Shown in pieces: positions 40,237 to 48,752 of a DNA stretch of 64,000 nt. The notes beneath the pieces were generated by a model that made no database searches, was not told the DNA's origin, and was given only the letters and a program-made list of their open reading frames with translations. The position numbers were made by a program, and so were the translations under genes. The stretch is from positions 62,001 through 126,000 of IMG/VR virus record IMGVR_UViG_3300024308_000016. One strand, written 5' to 3'. Each line of letters begins with the position of its first letter. The stretch's first letter is position 1. The stretch is from a virus.

Positions 40237-40932
40237 ATGAGACCCCCCGCATCCCGTCCCACGGACGACCCCAGCGTGACCATCAAGCGCATGAAGACCC
40301 ATGAGCTGGGCAAAGCCAAGCGCGACATCCTGGAGGAAAACGAGAAGCGCCTGATCACCCAGGCCATCCTCAAGGATCAAGAAGCGATCAGCGCTTTGAT
40401 CGACGATCCGGAAAACGATCCCACCCGCATCCGGTTTCCCGAACGCATCTTCCGCGAGAACTTCCTGCCGGTGATCACGGGCGAGGCGCAAACGAAGCTG
40501 CCGCCCGGTGTCACCAGCGAAGCCATCGAACAGCAGGCTCGCCAAAAGTGGCTGGCTGTGTCTCGCGGCAACCTCAACGAAGTCGATGTGGTGGACGACG
40601 ACAACAAAGTCGTCTTCACGATGCCGGCGTTGTTTCCCACCGGCAACTTCCATACCCTGCAAGACCGGGAAGGCGGCTCTGCGCCCCTGAAGGTCTACGC
40701 CAAGGACTACCGCGACCATCTGCAAACGCTGCCCACTGTGGGCATGCAAAAGCTCAAGTTCGGGCTGGACCAACACCTGGAGCGGATGTTCGCCAATGGC
40801 GAAGACAACACCGTCAAAGAGAAGATCAACAAGATGCTGGACTACTATGGGATTGACCTCGGCAACAAGCCTGCACAAGGAGCACAAGCTCAAGCCGACG
40901 ACGGCGGCCTGGGAGAGATGTTCTACGATTGA
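40237..40932 (+). CDS. hypothetical protein, 231 aa
   Basis: CTAGGAGCACTCATC precedes the ATG at 40237. The N-terminus is basic (SRPTDDPSVTIKRMKTHELG). A central region has FPERIFRENFLPVITGEAQT, a VVDDDNKVVFTMPALFPTG strand pair and helices (LKVYAKDYRDHLQTL). The acidic end is ADDGGLGEMFYD. Its TGA overlaps the predicted start of the metallophosphoesterase, suggesting translational coupling. The neighbourhood (nuclease-like enzyme, SSB-like protein) suggests DNA metabolism, but the protein itself is not recognised. Confidence 0.78.
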   Translation: MRPPASRPTDDPSVTIKRMKTHELGKAKRDILEENEKRLITQAILKDQEAISALIDDPENDPTRIRFPERIFRENFLPVITGEAQTKLPPGVTSEAIEQQARQKWLAVSRGNLNEVDVVDDDNKVVFTMPALFPTGNFHTLQDREGGSAPLKVYAKDYRDHLQTLPTVGMQKLKFGLDQHLERMFANGEDNTVKEKINKMLDYYGIDLGNKPAQGAQAQADDGGLGEMFYD

Positions 40933-42076
40933 GTTCGCTAAGAACATCTCGTATCTGGTCATCTCCGATATCCACCTGTTTCATACCCAAAACCCCACAG
41001 AGTCGATAGTACGCAACCTGTCGATCTTCTTCGATGACTTCGCGCCCAGCTCCCGGTTCGCCAAGTTGGACATCATCTTCATCGCAGGAGACATCTTCGA
41101 GACGCTGCTGTACTTCAAGCACCCGGCGGTGGTATGTGTGATCGAGTTCTTCAGGCGCTTGATGAAGTTTTGTGCTGTGCACGGCATCATCTTGCGGATA
41201 CTGGAGGGCACACCCAGCCACGACTACAAGCAAGCAGTGAATTTCCAGCCTTTGGCCGATGCATTTGGCCCAGAGCTGGACTACCGGTATGTGCAGTCCC
41301 TGAGCATTGAGCGCATCTCACGGCTGAATCTCTCGGTGCTGTATGTTCCCGATGAATGGGGAGGCTCAGCTGAAGAATGCCACCGCCAACTGGAGATCAT
41401 GCTCCAGGAAGAAGGTATGGAGCAGGTGGATATCGCCATCATGCACGGGATGTTCGAGCACCAGCTCCCAGAAGTGGGCAATGACCCGCTGGTGCACTCG
41501 AGTGCTTACTATCTTGGCATCGTCAAGTACTTCATCAACATAGGCCATGTGCACACGGCCTCTGTGATGCTGCGAATACTGGCACAGGGCTCCTTTGACC
41601 GTACCGCCCACGGTCAGGAGGAGAAAAAGGGCGCCTTCTTGGTGCACCTGCGCCTCAATGGACAGCACAGCTTTGAGTTTGTCGAGAACAAACATGCGAT
41701 GGTCTTCAAAACGTTCGACATCCCGGACCAAGACCTTGACAAAGCTGTCGCTAAGCTGCGATCGAATCTGGAGTCGGTGCCCGACAACAGTCATGTACGA
41801 GTGAGGGCTCCTCGGGGCTCTCCGATCTTCAGTGTCTTCGATACCTTCAAGCGTGACTACATCCGTATCACGTTCAAAAAGGAGATAGAAGATGAGAAAG
41901 ACCACAAGAAGGATCAGCTCCAGGAGTTGATCAGTCTTGAAAGCGAGTTCACTCCAGTGTACCTACCCAAGGAAGCCATCGTTGGCATGATCTTGAAGGA
42001 AGTCACCTCTGTTCACGTCCTGAGTCCTCAGGAACTGGAGGAGCTGACCGGGGAGCTGGACAGTCTTCACGTTTAA
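40928..42076 (+). CDS. SbcD/Mre11-like metallophosphoesterase
   Basis: Calcineurin-like motifs from the proposed start: SDIHLF (D14, H16), GDIFE (D55), EGTPSHD in the GNHD place, MHGMFEH and GHVHT. These are the landmarks of SbcD/Mre11/T4 gp47 nucleases, which process DNA ends. No ATG, GTG or TTG lies near the natural N-terminus. The best start is an ATT at 40928, overlapping the previous TGA as ATTGA, with GGGAGAG at 40911-40917. ATGs at 40847 and 40796 would add N-terminal residues unlike the family and overlap the previous gene deeply. The Asn of GNHD is replaced (TPSHD), which is odd. No SbcC partner gene was recognised in this window. Confidence 0.82.
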   Translation: MEFAKNISYLVISDIHLFHTQNPTESIVRNLSIFFDDFAPSSRFAKLDIIFIAGDIFETLLYFKHPAVVCVIEFFRRLMKFCAVHGIILRILEGTPSHDYKQAVNFQPLADAFGPELDYRYVQSLSIERISRLNLSVLYVPDEWGGSAEECHRQLEIMLQEEGMEQVDIAIMHGMFEHQLPEVGNDPLVHSSAYYLGIVKYFINIGHVHTASVMLRILAQGSFDRTAHGQEEKKGAFLVHLRLNGQHSFEFVENKHAMVFKTFDIPDQDLDKAVAKLRSNLESVPDNSHVRVRAPRGSPIFSVFDTFKRDYIRITFKKEIEDEKDHKKDQLQELISLESEFTPVYLPKEAIVGMILKEVTSVHVLSPQELEELTGELDSLHV

Positions 42077-42091
42077 AAGAGAGCTTACACC

Positions 42092-42946
42092 ATGGCAGCC
42101 ACACTTGTGGACAGAACTGTCTCTGGTTTTCCGCTCAGTATCTCTACGGGACTTGCGTTTGAGTCGTTGTTTCCGCCCAGACAGGCGGTCTACGATGATA
42201 GTCGCAAGATCCCGCAGAAGATCGCCCTGGCTGAGTACAACCAGATATGGATCAACGTCGATACGTTGTTTCGCAACATGATTCAGTCCTCGTCCAAGGA
42301 GATCATCCACTCGACCAGCTACCAAGAAGCTGCCATCGTGCTGGACGGAGAGATGGAAACTATCCGAAGCATCCTCAAAAACGAAGGTCGGGGCCGTACG
42401 GCTCCGATCTTCTATTTGTGTGATTATCAAAAAGCTTTGGAGAAGAGACACAAAGCAATCGATCTGAGGCGCGACAACAGTCCCACTCAGACCTACATCG
42501 AGACGATGCGCCGGGAGACCATGAAGATCCTCATCGAGGAAGTCGAGGGTCTACACAACTTCAAGGGTGCTATCGAGAGCATCGGAGTACCCACCTCCGC
42601 ATTGATGCTCACCCATTACCCGTATGACTTGCTGTCTCGAAAGCTGTTCACCAAGCTGGACTTGCTGGAGAGCAATACTGGTAAGCTGAAGACGCCCCGG
42701 CAGTGGAACAGCAAATACTACCCGCTTCCGGGAAAAGACATGAGTATATTGCCGTGGTATCGGTTCATGCTCATGACGTTTGGTGATAAGGTGCTCATCG
42801 TGCCTCAGCCCAAGAAGCTACGCGACTCAATCTACGAGACCGCCGTCAAGCGCCAATGGACACCACTGACTACCATGGACAAATGCATGCTGGATCTGTC
42901 GATAGACCTGAACCCGTATGACTATGCCGTGATCCGGACGTTCTAA
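42092..42946 (+). CDS. hypothetical protein, 284 aa
   Basis: AGAGAGCTTACACC precedes the ATG at 42092. A charged alpha/beta protein: ATLVDRTVSGFPLSISTGLA, an early AEYNQIWINVDTLFRNMIQS segment, RGRTAPIFYLCDYQKALEKR, and MLTHYPYDLLSRKLFTKLDL. One Cys in YLCDY. The C-terminal part ends LDLNPYDYAVIRTF. It sits between a DNA-end nuclease homologue and an SSB-like protein, so a DNA replication or recombination role is possible; no motif shows it. Function unknown. Confidence 0.78.
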   Translation: MAATLVDRTVSGFPLSISTGLAFESLFPPRQAVYDDSRKIPQKIALAEYNQIWINVDTLFRNMIQSSSKEIIHSTSYQEAAIVLDGEMETIRSILKNEGRGRTAPIFYLCDYQKALEKRHKAIDLRRDNSPTQTYIETMRRETMKILIEEVEGLHNFKGAIESIGVPTSALMLTHYPYDLLSRKLFTKLDLLESNTGKLKTPRQWNSKYYPLPGKDMSILPWYRFMLMTFGDKVLIVPQPKKLRDSIYETAVKRQWTPLTTMDKCMLDLSIDLNPYDYAVIRTF

Positions 42947-42970
42947 AAAGACGTCGTAAAGTCATAAAGT

Positions 42971-43022
42971 GCTGAAGCAGTGGGGCTTTAAGGAGTCAGC
43001 TTCAGCGCTGTGGCTCCTTTTG
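42971..43022 (+). terminator. possible terminator hairpin
   Basis: GCTGAAGC (42971-42978) pairs with GCTTCAGC (42999-43006) across a 20-base loop; a CTCCTTTTGG tract follows. Weaker than other terminators here. Confidence 0.45.
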
Positions 43023-43069
43023 GTCCTTTTCACAAACCCAAATCTCATCTGTACAGAAAGCAACCCCCA

Positions 43070-43774
43070 ATGTCCAATCAGAACAACTTCGCCAATCGCG
43101 GGCCACTGGACGTCCTTGAATTCCCGATGGCGGCTTTGTACACACAAGCCCCCGGCAGCGACCGCGATCGTGCCTCCTTCAACGTCTCCATCCTGAATGG
43201 AAACCCGCGATTTGGCGTCTGGACGCGCGTGCAGGGCGAGAAGTCCCCCATCCAGGGCGGCATCGGTGGTGTGGCCATGGAGGCGCTGCTCGACGACATG
43301 GAAGACTGCTTCCAGGGCAATGGTGTCAGTGCCCGCAAATTCGCGGTGATGACCCGTCCCAAGACCGATGACGGCTCCACCACGGGCGACTACCGCAAAG
43401 TGCTGGGCGCCACCGTCAAGTACGGCATCGACCAAGAAGACAACCACCGCTGGGTGATGCTGGAGTCGGCTGACGAATCGCGCGCCAAGATCGTCTTCAA
43501 GTTCCGGGCCTTCGAATGGCACCCGATGGCTACGGCCGAAGGCTCGTACACCGACGAGCAAGCTTCCAAGATCCATGCGCTGGCCTGGGTGCGCTATCTG
43601 CGCAAGATCTTCATCCAACACAGCAAGGGCCAGACCGTGGAAGAACGCAAGGCACGTGCTGAACAGTTCAAGAAGGGCAAGAGCGGCGGCCAAGGTGGCG
43701 GGCAGCGTCCCGCACAGCGCTCGTCTGACCCGATGGGTAACTTCAGCTTCGACGACGACGTCGGCGGCTTCTAA
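43070..43774 (+). CDS. single-stranded DNA-binding-like protein, 234 aa
   Basis: The leader ACAGAAAGCAACCCCCA precedes the ATG at 43070. Residues 30-150 are strand-rich with aromatic strands (FNVSILNGNPRFGVWTRV, KFAVMTRPKTDDG, FKFRAFEWHPMATAEG), in keeping with an OB-fold core. A Gly/Gln-rich linker (KKGKSGGQGGGQRPAQ) leads to an acidic, aromatic tip (NFSFDDDVGGF), the usual layout of SSB proteins. The tip recruits partners in cellular SSBs. Without a sequence search this is inference; a different OB-fold protein is the alternative. The leader and terminator set it apart as its own unit. Confidence 0.62.
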   Translation: MSNQNNFANRGPLDVLEFPMAALYTQAPGSDRDRASFNVSILNGNPRFGVWTRVQGEKSPIQGGIGGVAMEALLDDMEDCFQGNGVSARKFAVMTRPKTDDGSTTGDYRKVLGATVKYGIDQEDNHRWVMLESADESRAKIVFKFRAFEWHPMATAEGSYTDEQASKIHALAWVRYLRKIFIQHSKGQTVEERKARAEQFKKGKSGGQGGGQRPAQRSSDPMGNFSFDDDVGGF

Positions 43775-43790
43775 GCACAAGAAACCCCAA

Positions 43791-43814
43791 GTCCCCGGGG
43801 GTGTTATCGGGGAC
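43791..43814 (+). terminator. hairpin terminator
   Basis: GTCCCCG-N10-CGGGGAC, then ACTACTTCG. Modest stem, no clear T-run. Confidence 0.5.
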
Positions 43815-43843
43815 ACTACTTCGTCATCATGAAAGACTGAGAC

Positions 43844-44359
43844 ATGCCTGCTTTGTATTCCGCCCAAGCCAAGTTCCTCTCGGACAAGGCCATCGACCTG
43901 ATCACCCACCGCAAGACCGGCGCTTTGATTGCTGGCTGTCGGTTCATCCTGAGCCGTCACCATGAGCATGAAAGTGCGGTCGACGGATCGCCTGAAACCG
44001 TCAAGCGAGCGATGGACAAGCTGGGGTTCGTGAAGATGTCTGAATCCGCGGATCCATTCGTCGACAGCATCTACGACCGCTGGCTGTATACGCGCCCCAT
44101 CACTGATGGAGACAACTACATAGGGATCCGGCTGGTATCGATCCTGGGCCCCCGTGTGGATGGCCGACTGACAGTGGCTCGGCCCAACCTGATCACAGTG
44201 GTGGACTACACTATCACCGACGGCACGAACATGGAAACTGAAGTCATGGCCGCTCAGCTCGCCCGTGTCGAACACGGTATCGTGGAACGCCAGTATGGCT
44301 TTACTGCGGCAGAAACCCGTGAAACGTTCCAACGCGCCATTGCCAACGCTCGCCTGTAA
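43844..44359 (+). CDS. hypothetical protein, 171 aa
   Basis: The leader ATGAAAGACTGAGAC (a TGAAAG variant) precedes the ATG at 43844. The protein MPALYSAQAKFLSDKAIDLI has strands around LIAGCRFILSRHHEHES, NYIGIRLVSILGPRVDGRL and NLITVVDYTITDGTNMETEV. A C-terminal helical segment (VEHGIVERQYGFTAAETRE) follows. No signal peptide. Unknown function; it lies between the SSB-like gene and two small genes. Confidence 0.78.
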   Translation: MPALYSAQAKFLSDKAIDLITHRKTGALIAGCRFILSRHHEHESAVDGSPETVKRAMDKLGFVKMSESADPFVDSIYDRWLYTRPITDGDNYIGIRLVSILGPRVDGRLTVARPNLITVVDYTITDGTNMETEVMAAQLARVEHGIVERQYGFTAAETRETFQRAIANARL

Positions 44360-44373
44360 CAGGTAACCCACTA

Positions 44374-44406
44374 CCCCAGCTCCAGCCTTTGTGCTGGGGT
44401 TGGGGG
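44374..44406 (+). terminator. hairpin terminator
   Basis: CCCACTACCCCAGC paired with GTGCTGGGGTTGGGGG around a short loop, directly before the TATGAAAG leader of the next gene. Confidence 0.65.
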
Positions 44407-44422
44407 CTATGAAAGCATCCAT

Positions 44423-44785
44423 ATGTTCGAAGCAGATATAGAGTTACCCCAGGGCTTCACAGAGCAGCAAGCGGCTGCTCGCCAGATCGCTCTCCAGTAT
44501 CTGGGGGTCGTCAGCAAGGTCACCGCCAACACTGACGGAGAGATCATTGCTCCCGAGCTATTGTGTCGCCTAGAGTCCGAGCTTGCCAAGGAAGTAGCCA
44601 TGCTATCCCTGCGGTACGGTGCCCAATCCTGGATGAATGACTTCGGTCATCGGTTCCGGTTCTCCGTCACATCCAACATGGATGCCATCGTGATCGATGA
44701 GACCAGCGGTCGTCTGTTCAGTATGTACCGCGGCCACGAGAGTGTCCTCAAGCATCACCAGTTCACCCCTATAACCGAGTCCTAA
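44423..44785 (+). CDS. hypothetical protein, 120 aa
   Basis: The leader TATGAAAGCATCCAT shows that the ATG inside TATGAAAG is the binding site and the ATG at 44423 the start. The acidic protein MFEADIELPQGFTEQQAAAR has a long helix (RLESELAKEVAMLSLRYG) and C-terminal strands (RFRFSVTSNMDAIVIDETSG). Next gene follows with an AAGTAGAAAG leader. Function unknown. Confidence 0.78.
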   Translation: MFEADIELPQGFTEQQAAARQIALQYLGVVSKVTANTDGEIIAPELLCRLESELAKEVAMLSLRYGAQSWMNDFGHRFRFSVTSNMDAIVIDETSGRLFSMYRGHESVLKHHQFTPITES

Positions 44786-44799
44786 GTAGAAAGCCTGTC

Positions 44800-45399
44800 A
44801 TGAATCTGGAAACCATAGCCGTATCCCGCCAGTACGTGGAAACCCAAGCACTGGAGATGATCAACAAAGCCGTCACCTCCAATAACAACAAGGATCTGAA
44901 CCTGGAGGAGTCGATCCGTCTGTTTTGGCCTTCGGTCACGCGGATGCCGTCAGCATTCATTGTTTTGAAGGACGGCGCCTTCCAGTATTGCAGCGATCAT
45001 CCTACCACCACTCGGCGCCTGATGAGCGAGGAGGGGTTCTCCGAGTACAGTGCAGGTCACGATTACTGGAACCGGGAAAACCGTCAACGCTATTTGAAGC
45101 TACTGTACTCTACGTATCCGTCGGGGACGCAGTATTTAGCGGGTGTGGGCATCGTGACGATCGATCATGACTCCAATTTCGGAATCAGTGATCACGATAT
45201 CCGCTCGATCACTGTCCAATCGCGTGTTTACACCTTCAGCGAGAAGGCCGAGATGATGGTGCCCTACAAGGCGCTGCAAACTCTGGGCACTCCGGACCCA
45301 GAAGCCTATATCCGGGAGAGGCTCAAAGAAAAGGATGAAGTCATGATCGAATCGGTGATCAATAACTATCGCCATATGCGGTGCGAGTTCGCGACATAA
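44800..45399 (+). CDS. hypothetical protein, 199 aa
   Basis: The AAGTAGAAAG leader precedes the ATG at 44800. MNLETIAVSRQYVETQALEM opens a helical N-terminus. A strand-rich middle (SAFIVLKDGAFQYCSDHPTT, YLAGVGIVTIDHDSNFGIS) and helices to the end follow. Cys residues are few and not patterned. Last gene before promoter copy 5. Function unknown. Confidence 0.78.
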   Translation: MNLETIAVSRQYVETQALEMINKAVTSNNNKDLNLEESIRLFWPSVTRMPSAFIVLKDGAFQYCSDHPTTTRRLMSEEGFSEYSAGHDYWNRENRQRYLKLLYSTYPSGTQYLAGVGIVTIDHDSNFGISDHDIRSITVQSRVYTFSEKAEMMVPYKALQTLGTPDPEAYIRERLKEKDEVMIESVINNYRHMRCEFAT

Positions 45400-45409
45400 A
45401 GCTCCGCTG

Positions 45410-45434
45410 TCTCAGCCCCTTGTAGGGGCTGAGA
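45410..45434 (+). terminator. hairpin terminator
   Basis: TCTCAGCCCCT-TGT-AGGGGCTGAGA, eleven perfect pairs, directly before promoter copy 5. Confidence 0.75.
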
Positions 45435-45443
45435 TGGAGGGTC

Positions 45444-45482
45444 TTTGTAGATTACTGAGGTCACTTACACTTTACTTGAGGA
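45444..45482 (+). promoter_or_regulatory. conserved rightward phage promoter, copy 5
   Basis: TTTGTA (45444-45449), ten bases, GTCAC (45460-45464), TACACT (45466-45471), TTACTTGAGG. It drives the paralogue array from 45532. Confidence 0.82.
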
Positions 45483-45531
45483 TGGCGTTTACGACCGATC
45501 CATATTTTATCGTTCAAATAGAAAGCTCTAT

Positions 45532-46074
45532 ATGTCAGGCATGTACGGGAAGATGAATATATCGAGTTGGCCGAGAATGGGGATATATGCGATCATTCCG
45601 ATGGGTGATGGTCGGATGTGGTGCAAGAAGGACTATAGCGTCAGCTGTCACGACTACTCTGAGAGATACGTAGCAACGAACCACTCTGCTGGATTGCTAG
45701 CTTCAAAAGCTGTACACACAGCGGCAATATGTAAGAAGATGGTCCACTCACAGGAGATACTTCGAGACATGGTCCAGGGTTCGACTGAGGTGCTGGATAT
45801 TCCCAGAAACCGAGCAGCCTTTGATGCCGTCGGTAACCTGCAGATGTTCATCGGGCTTTATTGTGAGTTGCCCGATGGCGATGAGCCGATCTACTCGACG
45901 TTCACTACTATGAGTCGAGGAGAAGTGTACAACCCCCTGTATGGTTGCCGAAACTCCGATGTGACACTGGCGCAGTTCCATCATCAGCTCGACCTCATCA
46001 TCAAGCTTGGCTTGTTTCGGTATGTCGACCATTTGCTCAACATATACATGAACGCACGCAAACGACTGGGGTAA
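45532..46074 (+). CDS. NP-[LIY]-YGK family paralogue 1, 180 aa
   Basis: The AAATAGAAAG leader precedes the ATG at 45532. It starts MSGMYGKMNI and has a family hallmark near the C-terminus: VYNPLYGCRNSDVTLAQFHH, then a helix (LDLIIKLGLFRYVDHLLNIY) and a basic end (NARKRLG). Shared with the next genes are the M-S-x-x-Y-G start, a central segment of two helices, the N-P-[LI]-[YF]-G motif and a closing basic helix. No membrane or catalytic motif. First of seven tandem relatives. Function unknown. Confidence 0.85.
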   Translation: MSGMYGKMNISSWPRMGIYAIIPMGDGRMWCKKDYSVSCHDYSERYVATNHSAGLLASKAVHTAAICKKMVHSQEILRDMVQGSTEVLDIPRNRAAFDAVGNLQMFIGLYCELPDGDEPIYSTFTTMSRGEVYNPLYGCRNSDVTLAQFHHQLDLIIKLGLFRYVDHLLNIYMNARKRLG

Positions 46075-46077
46075 CGG

Positions 46078-46701
46078 ATGTCAAAAGTATACGGAGAAGT
46101 GGATCTGGCTGACGGGATCATGACAATAGGAGAGGAGACGGATGCGGGAGCTCAGATCTATCTGACCCACAAGCCAACGTATCGCTTTGAACAAGTCAAC
46201 GAGTATGACAGCCAGCATCACGACAATTCTAAGAGAGACGTCGAGAAAAGCGTCTGGACCGACAACAACGATGTTGAGGATAGTGTCTCTGTGACGCTGT
46301 CTGCATCAGTGGACCGCATGGTCAAAGCTTTGAAGAGTGGCACGCACATGCTGCTGTTTCAGGCCAGTGGCTGGGAGTTGATGAATCTGGTCAAGGAACC
46401 CGACTGGGCGTGGCCGGACGATGTGTTCTCAGTTATCCCTAGGCGTGATATGGGAGAATTCATTAACGCTCGCCGTCAGCTGTACCTGAGCCTGGAGGCT
46501 AGCGAGGTATACAGACTCGCTGAGATGATCACGTTTCGGGGTATGGACATCGACGACTATAGTCCAATCTTCGGCAAGAAGTACTATGCTGTCGATCTCG
46601 ATGAGTACGTAGGGTTATTGCGCCAAGCCCAGAGCCGGGGCATATGGTGGCTGCAAGACTACGTTAGACACAAACTAAGACAGGGACGCAAAAATGAGTA
46701 A
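46078..46701 (+). CDS. NP-[LIY]-YGK family paralogue 2, 207 aa
   Basis: Starts at the ATG at 46078, three bases after the previous stop (MSKVYGEVDLADGIMTIG). It has SVTLSASVDRMVKALKSGTH, matching VVTLTASIDMMVKALKTPAY in paralogue 3, the motif YSPIFGKKYYAVDLDEYVGL, then LRQAQSRGIWWLQDYVRHKL and a basic tail. It overlaps paralogue 3 by eight bases. It is the closest relative of paralogue 3, from these matches. Function unknown. Confidence 0.85.
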   Translation: MSKVYGEVDLADGIMTIGEETDAGAQIYLTHKPTYRFEQVNEYDSQHHDNSKRDVEKSVWTDNNDVEDSVSVTLSASVDRMVKALKSGTHMLLFQASGWELMNLVKEPDWAWPDDVFSVIPRRDMGEFINARRQLYLSLEASEVYRLAEMITFRGMDIDDYSPIFGKKYYAVDLDEYVGLLRQAQSRGIWWLQDYVRHKLRQGRKNE

Positions 46702-47275
46702 GCGATACGGAGAGATCAACTACAACAATGGTGATTATGGATTCTACACGAACCGACCTGTATGCGACTTCAAGGAGATCAATGCCCGAGAAGATATGTA
46801 CGGTGATAGCGGCCGCAGTAGACGCAATATAAAAGGAATAGCTACGTTCAGGGGATCTGTCGTCACACTGACTGCATCAATCGACATGATGGTCAAGGCA
46901 CTTAAGACTCCTGCGTATATGGGAATGATCGGCATGAGCTCCTGGGAGCTTGTGGCTGCTTCCTCCGTGGACAGGGGTTGGTTCAGCGATGACGACCCGA
47001 TGGCATGCATCCCCTCTGAGGACATCCGCCGCTACAATGACGCGATCGACTGGTTTACCTCGTGTCTGCGGGGGGTGTGTTGGCCAGTTATCATACCGCT
47101 GCTGACGTTCGAGGATCTCGACCGCAATGAGCACAATCCCCTGTTTGGCAAACGGATCTTCGAGATCACGCACGTCGAGTACATCGCTCTGTTGCGTCAG
47201 ATCCAAGCCAAAGGTCCTTACTGGCTCAATGACCATGTCAGGGCCACTCTAAGAAAGGCAAGAAAAAGTGAGTAA
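46694..47275 (+). CDS. NP-[LIY]-YGK family paralogue 3, 193 aa
   Basis: The start is the ATG at 46694, eight bases inside the previous gene (MSKRYGEINYNNGDYGFYTN). VVTLTASIDMMVKALKTP, EHNPLFGKRIFEITHVEYIA and LLRQIQAKGPYWLNDHVRAT are the counterparts of paralogue 2. The tail is KARKSE, and the next gene again starts eight bases inside. The conserved eight-base overlap implies that the three genes arose by tandem duplication of one unit. Function unknown. Confidence 0.86.
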   Translation: MSKRYGEINYNNGDYGFYTNRPVCDFKEINAREDMYGDSGRSRRNIKGIATFRGSVVTLTASIDMMVKALKTPAYMGMIGMSSWELVAASSVDRGWFSDDDPMACIPSEDIRRYNDAIDWFTSCLRGVCWPVIIPLLTFEDLDRNEHNPLFGKRIFEITHVEYIALLRQIQAKGPYWLNDHVRATLRKARKSE

Positions 47276-47822
47276 GCGATATGGAGAAGTGGAGCACGGA
47301 GTCATACGAAGTGGGGCATGCGAGGACATAACGCATATGCGTATCAAAAGAAATATTCGTGTGCTCCAAAATCGACGTAAGGAAGGTGCTCATAAGACGC
47401 GCCTACGCTCAGAAGAAAGTCACCTGCAGTACGAGGGCACCATCTACTGTCATATCTCCCGGCTAATTAAGTTACTGGCTACTGACCTTGACTTCAAGAT
47501 CGCTATGCAGGGAAATGCACTCGAAGAAGGTGACTTTCGAGCAGCTGACTATTCGAATGAACGCATGTCTGCTATCGAAGAAACTGCTGAAGAGATATAC
47601 ACGCACATATACGCCTTTAGCTATTTTTATGCTTTTGATTTATATGCGCGCCTGGCTCTCCTGTATGCTGACACAATGGATTATAATCCGATATTCCAAA
47701 AGCGCAATTGCGAGATTACTCGATTGGAATATATCGCGTTTTTAAAGCAATTGCAAAGGGAGGGTATTCAGTCATATATTAACCGGGCAATTAAACTGAT
47801 AATGAATTCGAGAAAGGGGTAG
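47268..47822 (+). CDS. NP-[LIY]-YGK family paralogue 4, 184 aa
   Basis: Eight-base overlap with paralogue 3; starts MSKRYGEVEHGVIRSG. The middle diverges (basic HMRIKRNIRVLQNRRKEGA), but the end is typical: DYNPIFQKRNCEITRLEYIA, FLKQLQREGIQSYINRAIKL, then NSRKG. The G of the NP.YG motif is replaced here (FQK). The second half is distinctly A+T-rich, unlike paralogues 1-3, which suggests a different history or relaxed constraint. Function unknown. Confidence 0.83.
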   Translation: MSKRYGEVEHGVIRSGACEDITHMRIKRNIRVLQNRRKEGAHKTRLRSEESHLQYEGTIYCHISRLIKLLATDLDFKIAMQGNALEEGDFRAADYSNERMSAIEETAEEIYTHIYAFSYFYAFDLYARLALLYADTMDYNPIFQKRNCEITRLEYIAFLKQLQREGIQSYINRAIKLIMNSRKG

Positions 47823-47826
47823 GTTT

Positions 47827-48255
47827 ATGGGACTTATGTTTTCTGATCTGCCAGACCATCCGAATGACATCTCCTTAAAAACCGATCGGCGACTGTCTCG
47901 CTTATTTTGGCGTCTGTGCAATATCCTCGACACCGAGCAAGCGTTTGCACGCTATGTACGATACTGGGGCCATAAGAACAGCGGGCTTTACCGGATAGCA
48001 AGTCAGTTCTATGACCCATGCTACCTGACTGGGAACTGGATAACTAACGCCATGACTGTATCCGGCGCTGATGCCAGAGTAGTCAACTCTGTCTTGATGC
48101 GCGATAACCGAGGCGGTATTAATCCGCTATACGGTCGCAACTCCCGTCTGGTGACTCGCCAGATGCACCATACGCTGATGCTGGACCTGGCCAAGCTCAG
48201 TGACGGGGAGATCATCCGAGAGCTCACTAGGCGAGTTTTAGGGAGCACACCATGA
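47827..48255 (+). CDS. NP-[LIY]-YGK family paralogue 5, 142 aa
   Basis: GAAAGGGGTAGGTTT precedes the ATG at 47827; shorter than the others (142 aa), lacking the M-S-K-x-Y-G start. DRRLSRLFWRLCNILDTEQA and INPLYGRNSRLVTRQMHHTL are family features; the Q-M-H-H-x-L part recalls QFHHQL in paralogue 1. The stop overlaps the next start (ATGA). Function unknown. Confidence 0.8.
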   Translation: MGLMFSDLPDHPNDISLKTDRRLSRLFWRLCNILDTEQAFARYVRYWGHKNSGLYRIASQFYDPCYLTGNWITNAMTVSGADARVVNSVLMRDNRGGINPLYGRNSRLVTRQMHHTLMLDLAKLSDGEIIRELTRRVLGSTP

Positions 48256-48752
48256 GTGGACGTGGAGCAAGGATCGCATTACTGGAGTACGATGATGACG
48301 CACATGGCTTTACGCGCCGTCGTTATGACTACCTGACGCTGGAGCGCACGCTCGATCGGCTGCTGAGCAAGCCCGAGGCTGTGAAGTTCATGCTCAACAG
48401 TGCTCTTCTCAAAATCGGGGAGTATCGGGATAGGTCTCTTTCCTGGGACCAGATCACTCGCCCTGATCAATCTTTGGCCATCAAGGGCTATCGGGAAAAG
48501 CAGCGAGCGGTCTATTCTGACATGGACCGATTATGTCGCATATTCAACGATATAGTCGGTTATAATAAGGCCGGGTATTGGATTTTAGGAGTATTGAATT
48601 CCAAAGATTTTAATCCTTATTACGGAAAGGCAAATATATCAGTAAAACCAATTGAAATAATCGAAGAGTTACAGTTAATGCGCTCAATAGGTGGTAAAGC
48701 CTCTATTAACCGTATTCGAGCAAATCCCGCTATCGTTAGTTTATTCAAGTAA
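48252..48752 (+). CDS. NP-[LIY]-YGK family paralogue 6, 166 aa
   Basis: The ATG at 48252 overlaps the previous stop. MSGRGARIALLEYDDDAHGF opens a protein with a TLERTLDRLLSKPEAVKFML helix (compare DRRLSRLFWRLCNILDTEQA in paralogue 5), then KDFNPYYGKANISVKPIEII and LQLMRSIGGKASINRIRANP. The 3' third (from about 48560) is strikingly A+T-rich compared with its 5' part. Function unknown. Confidence 0.8.
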   Translation: MSGRGARIALLEYDDDAHGFTRRRYDYLTLERTLDRLLSKPEAVKFMLNSALLKIGEYRDRSLSWDQITRPDQSLAIKGYREKQRAVYSDMDRLCRIFNDIVGYNKAGYWILGVLNSKDFNPYYGKANISVKPIEIIEELQLMRSIGGKASINRIRANPAIVSLFK

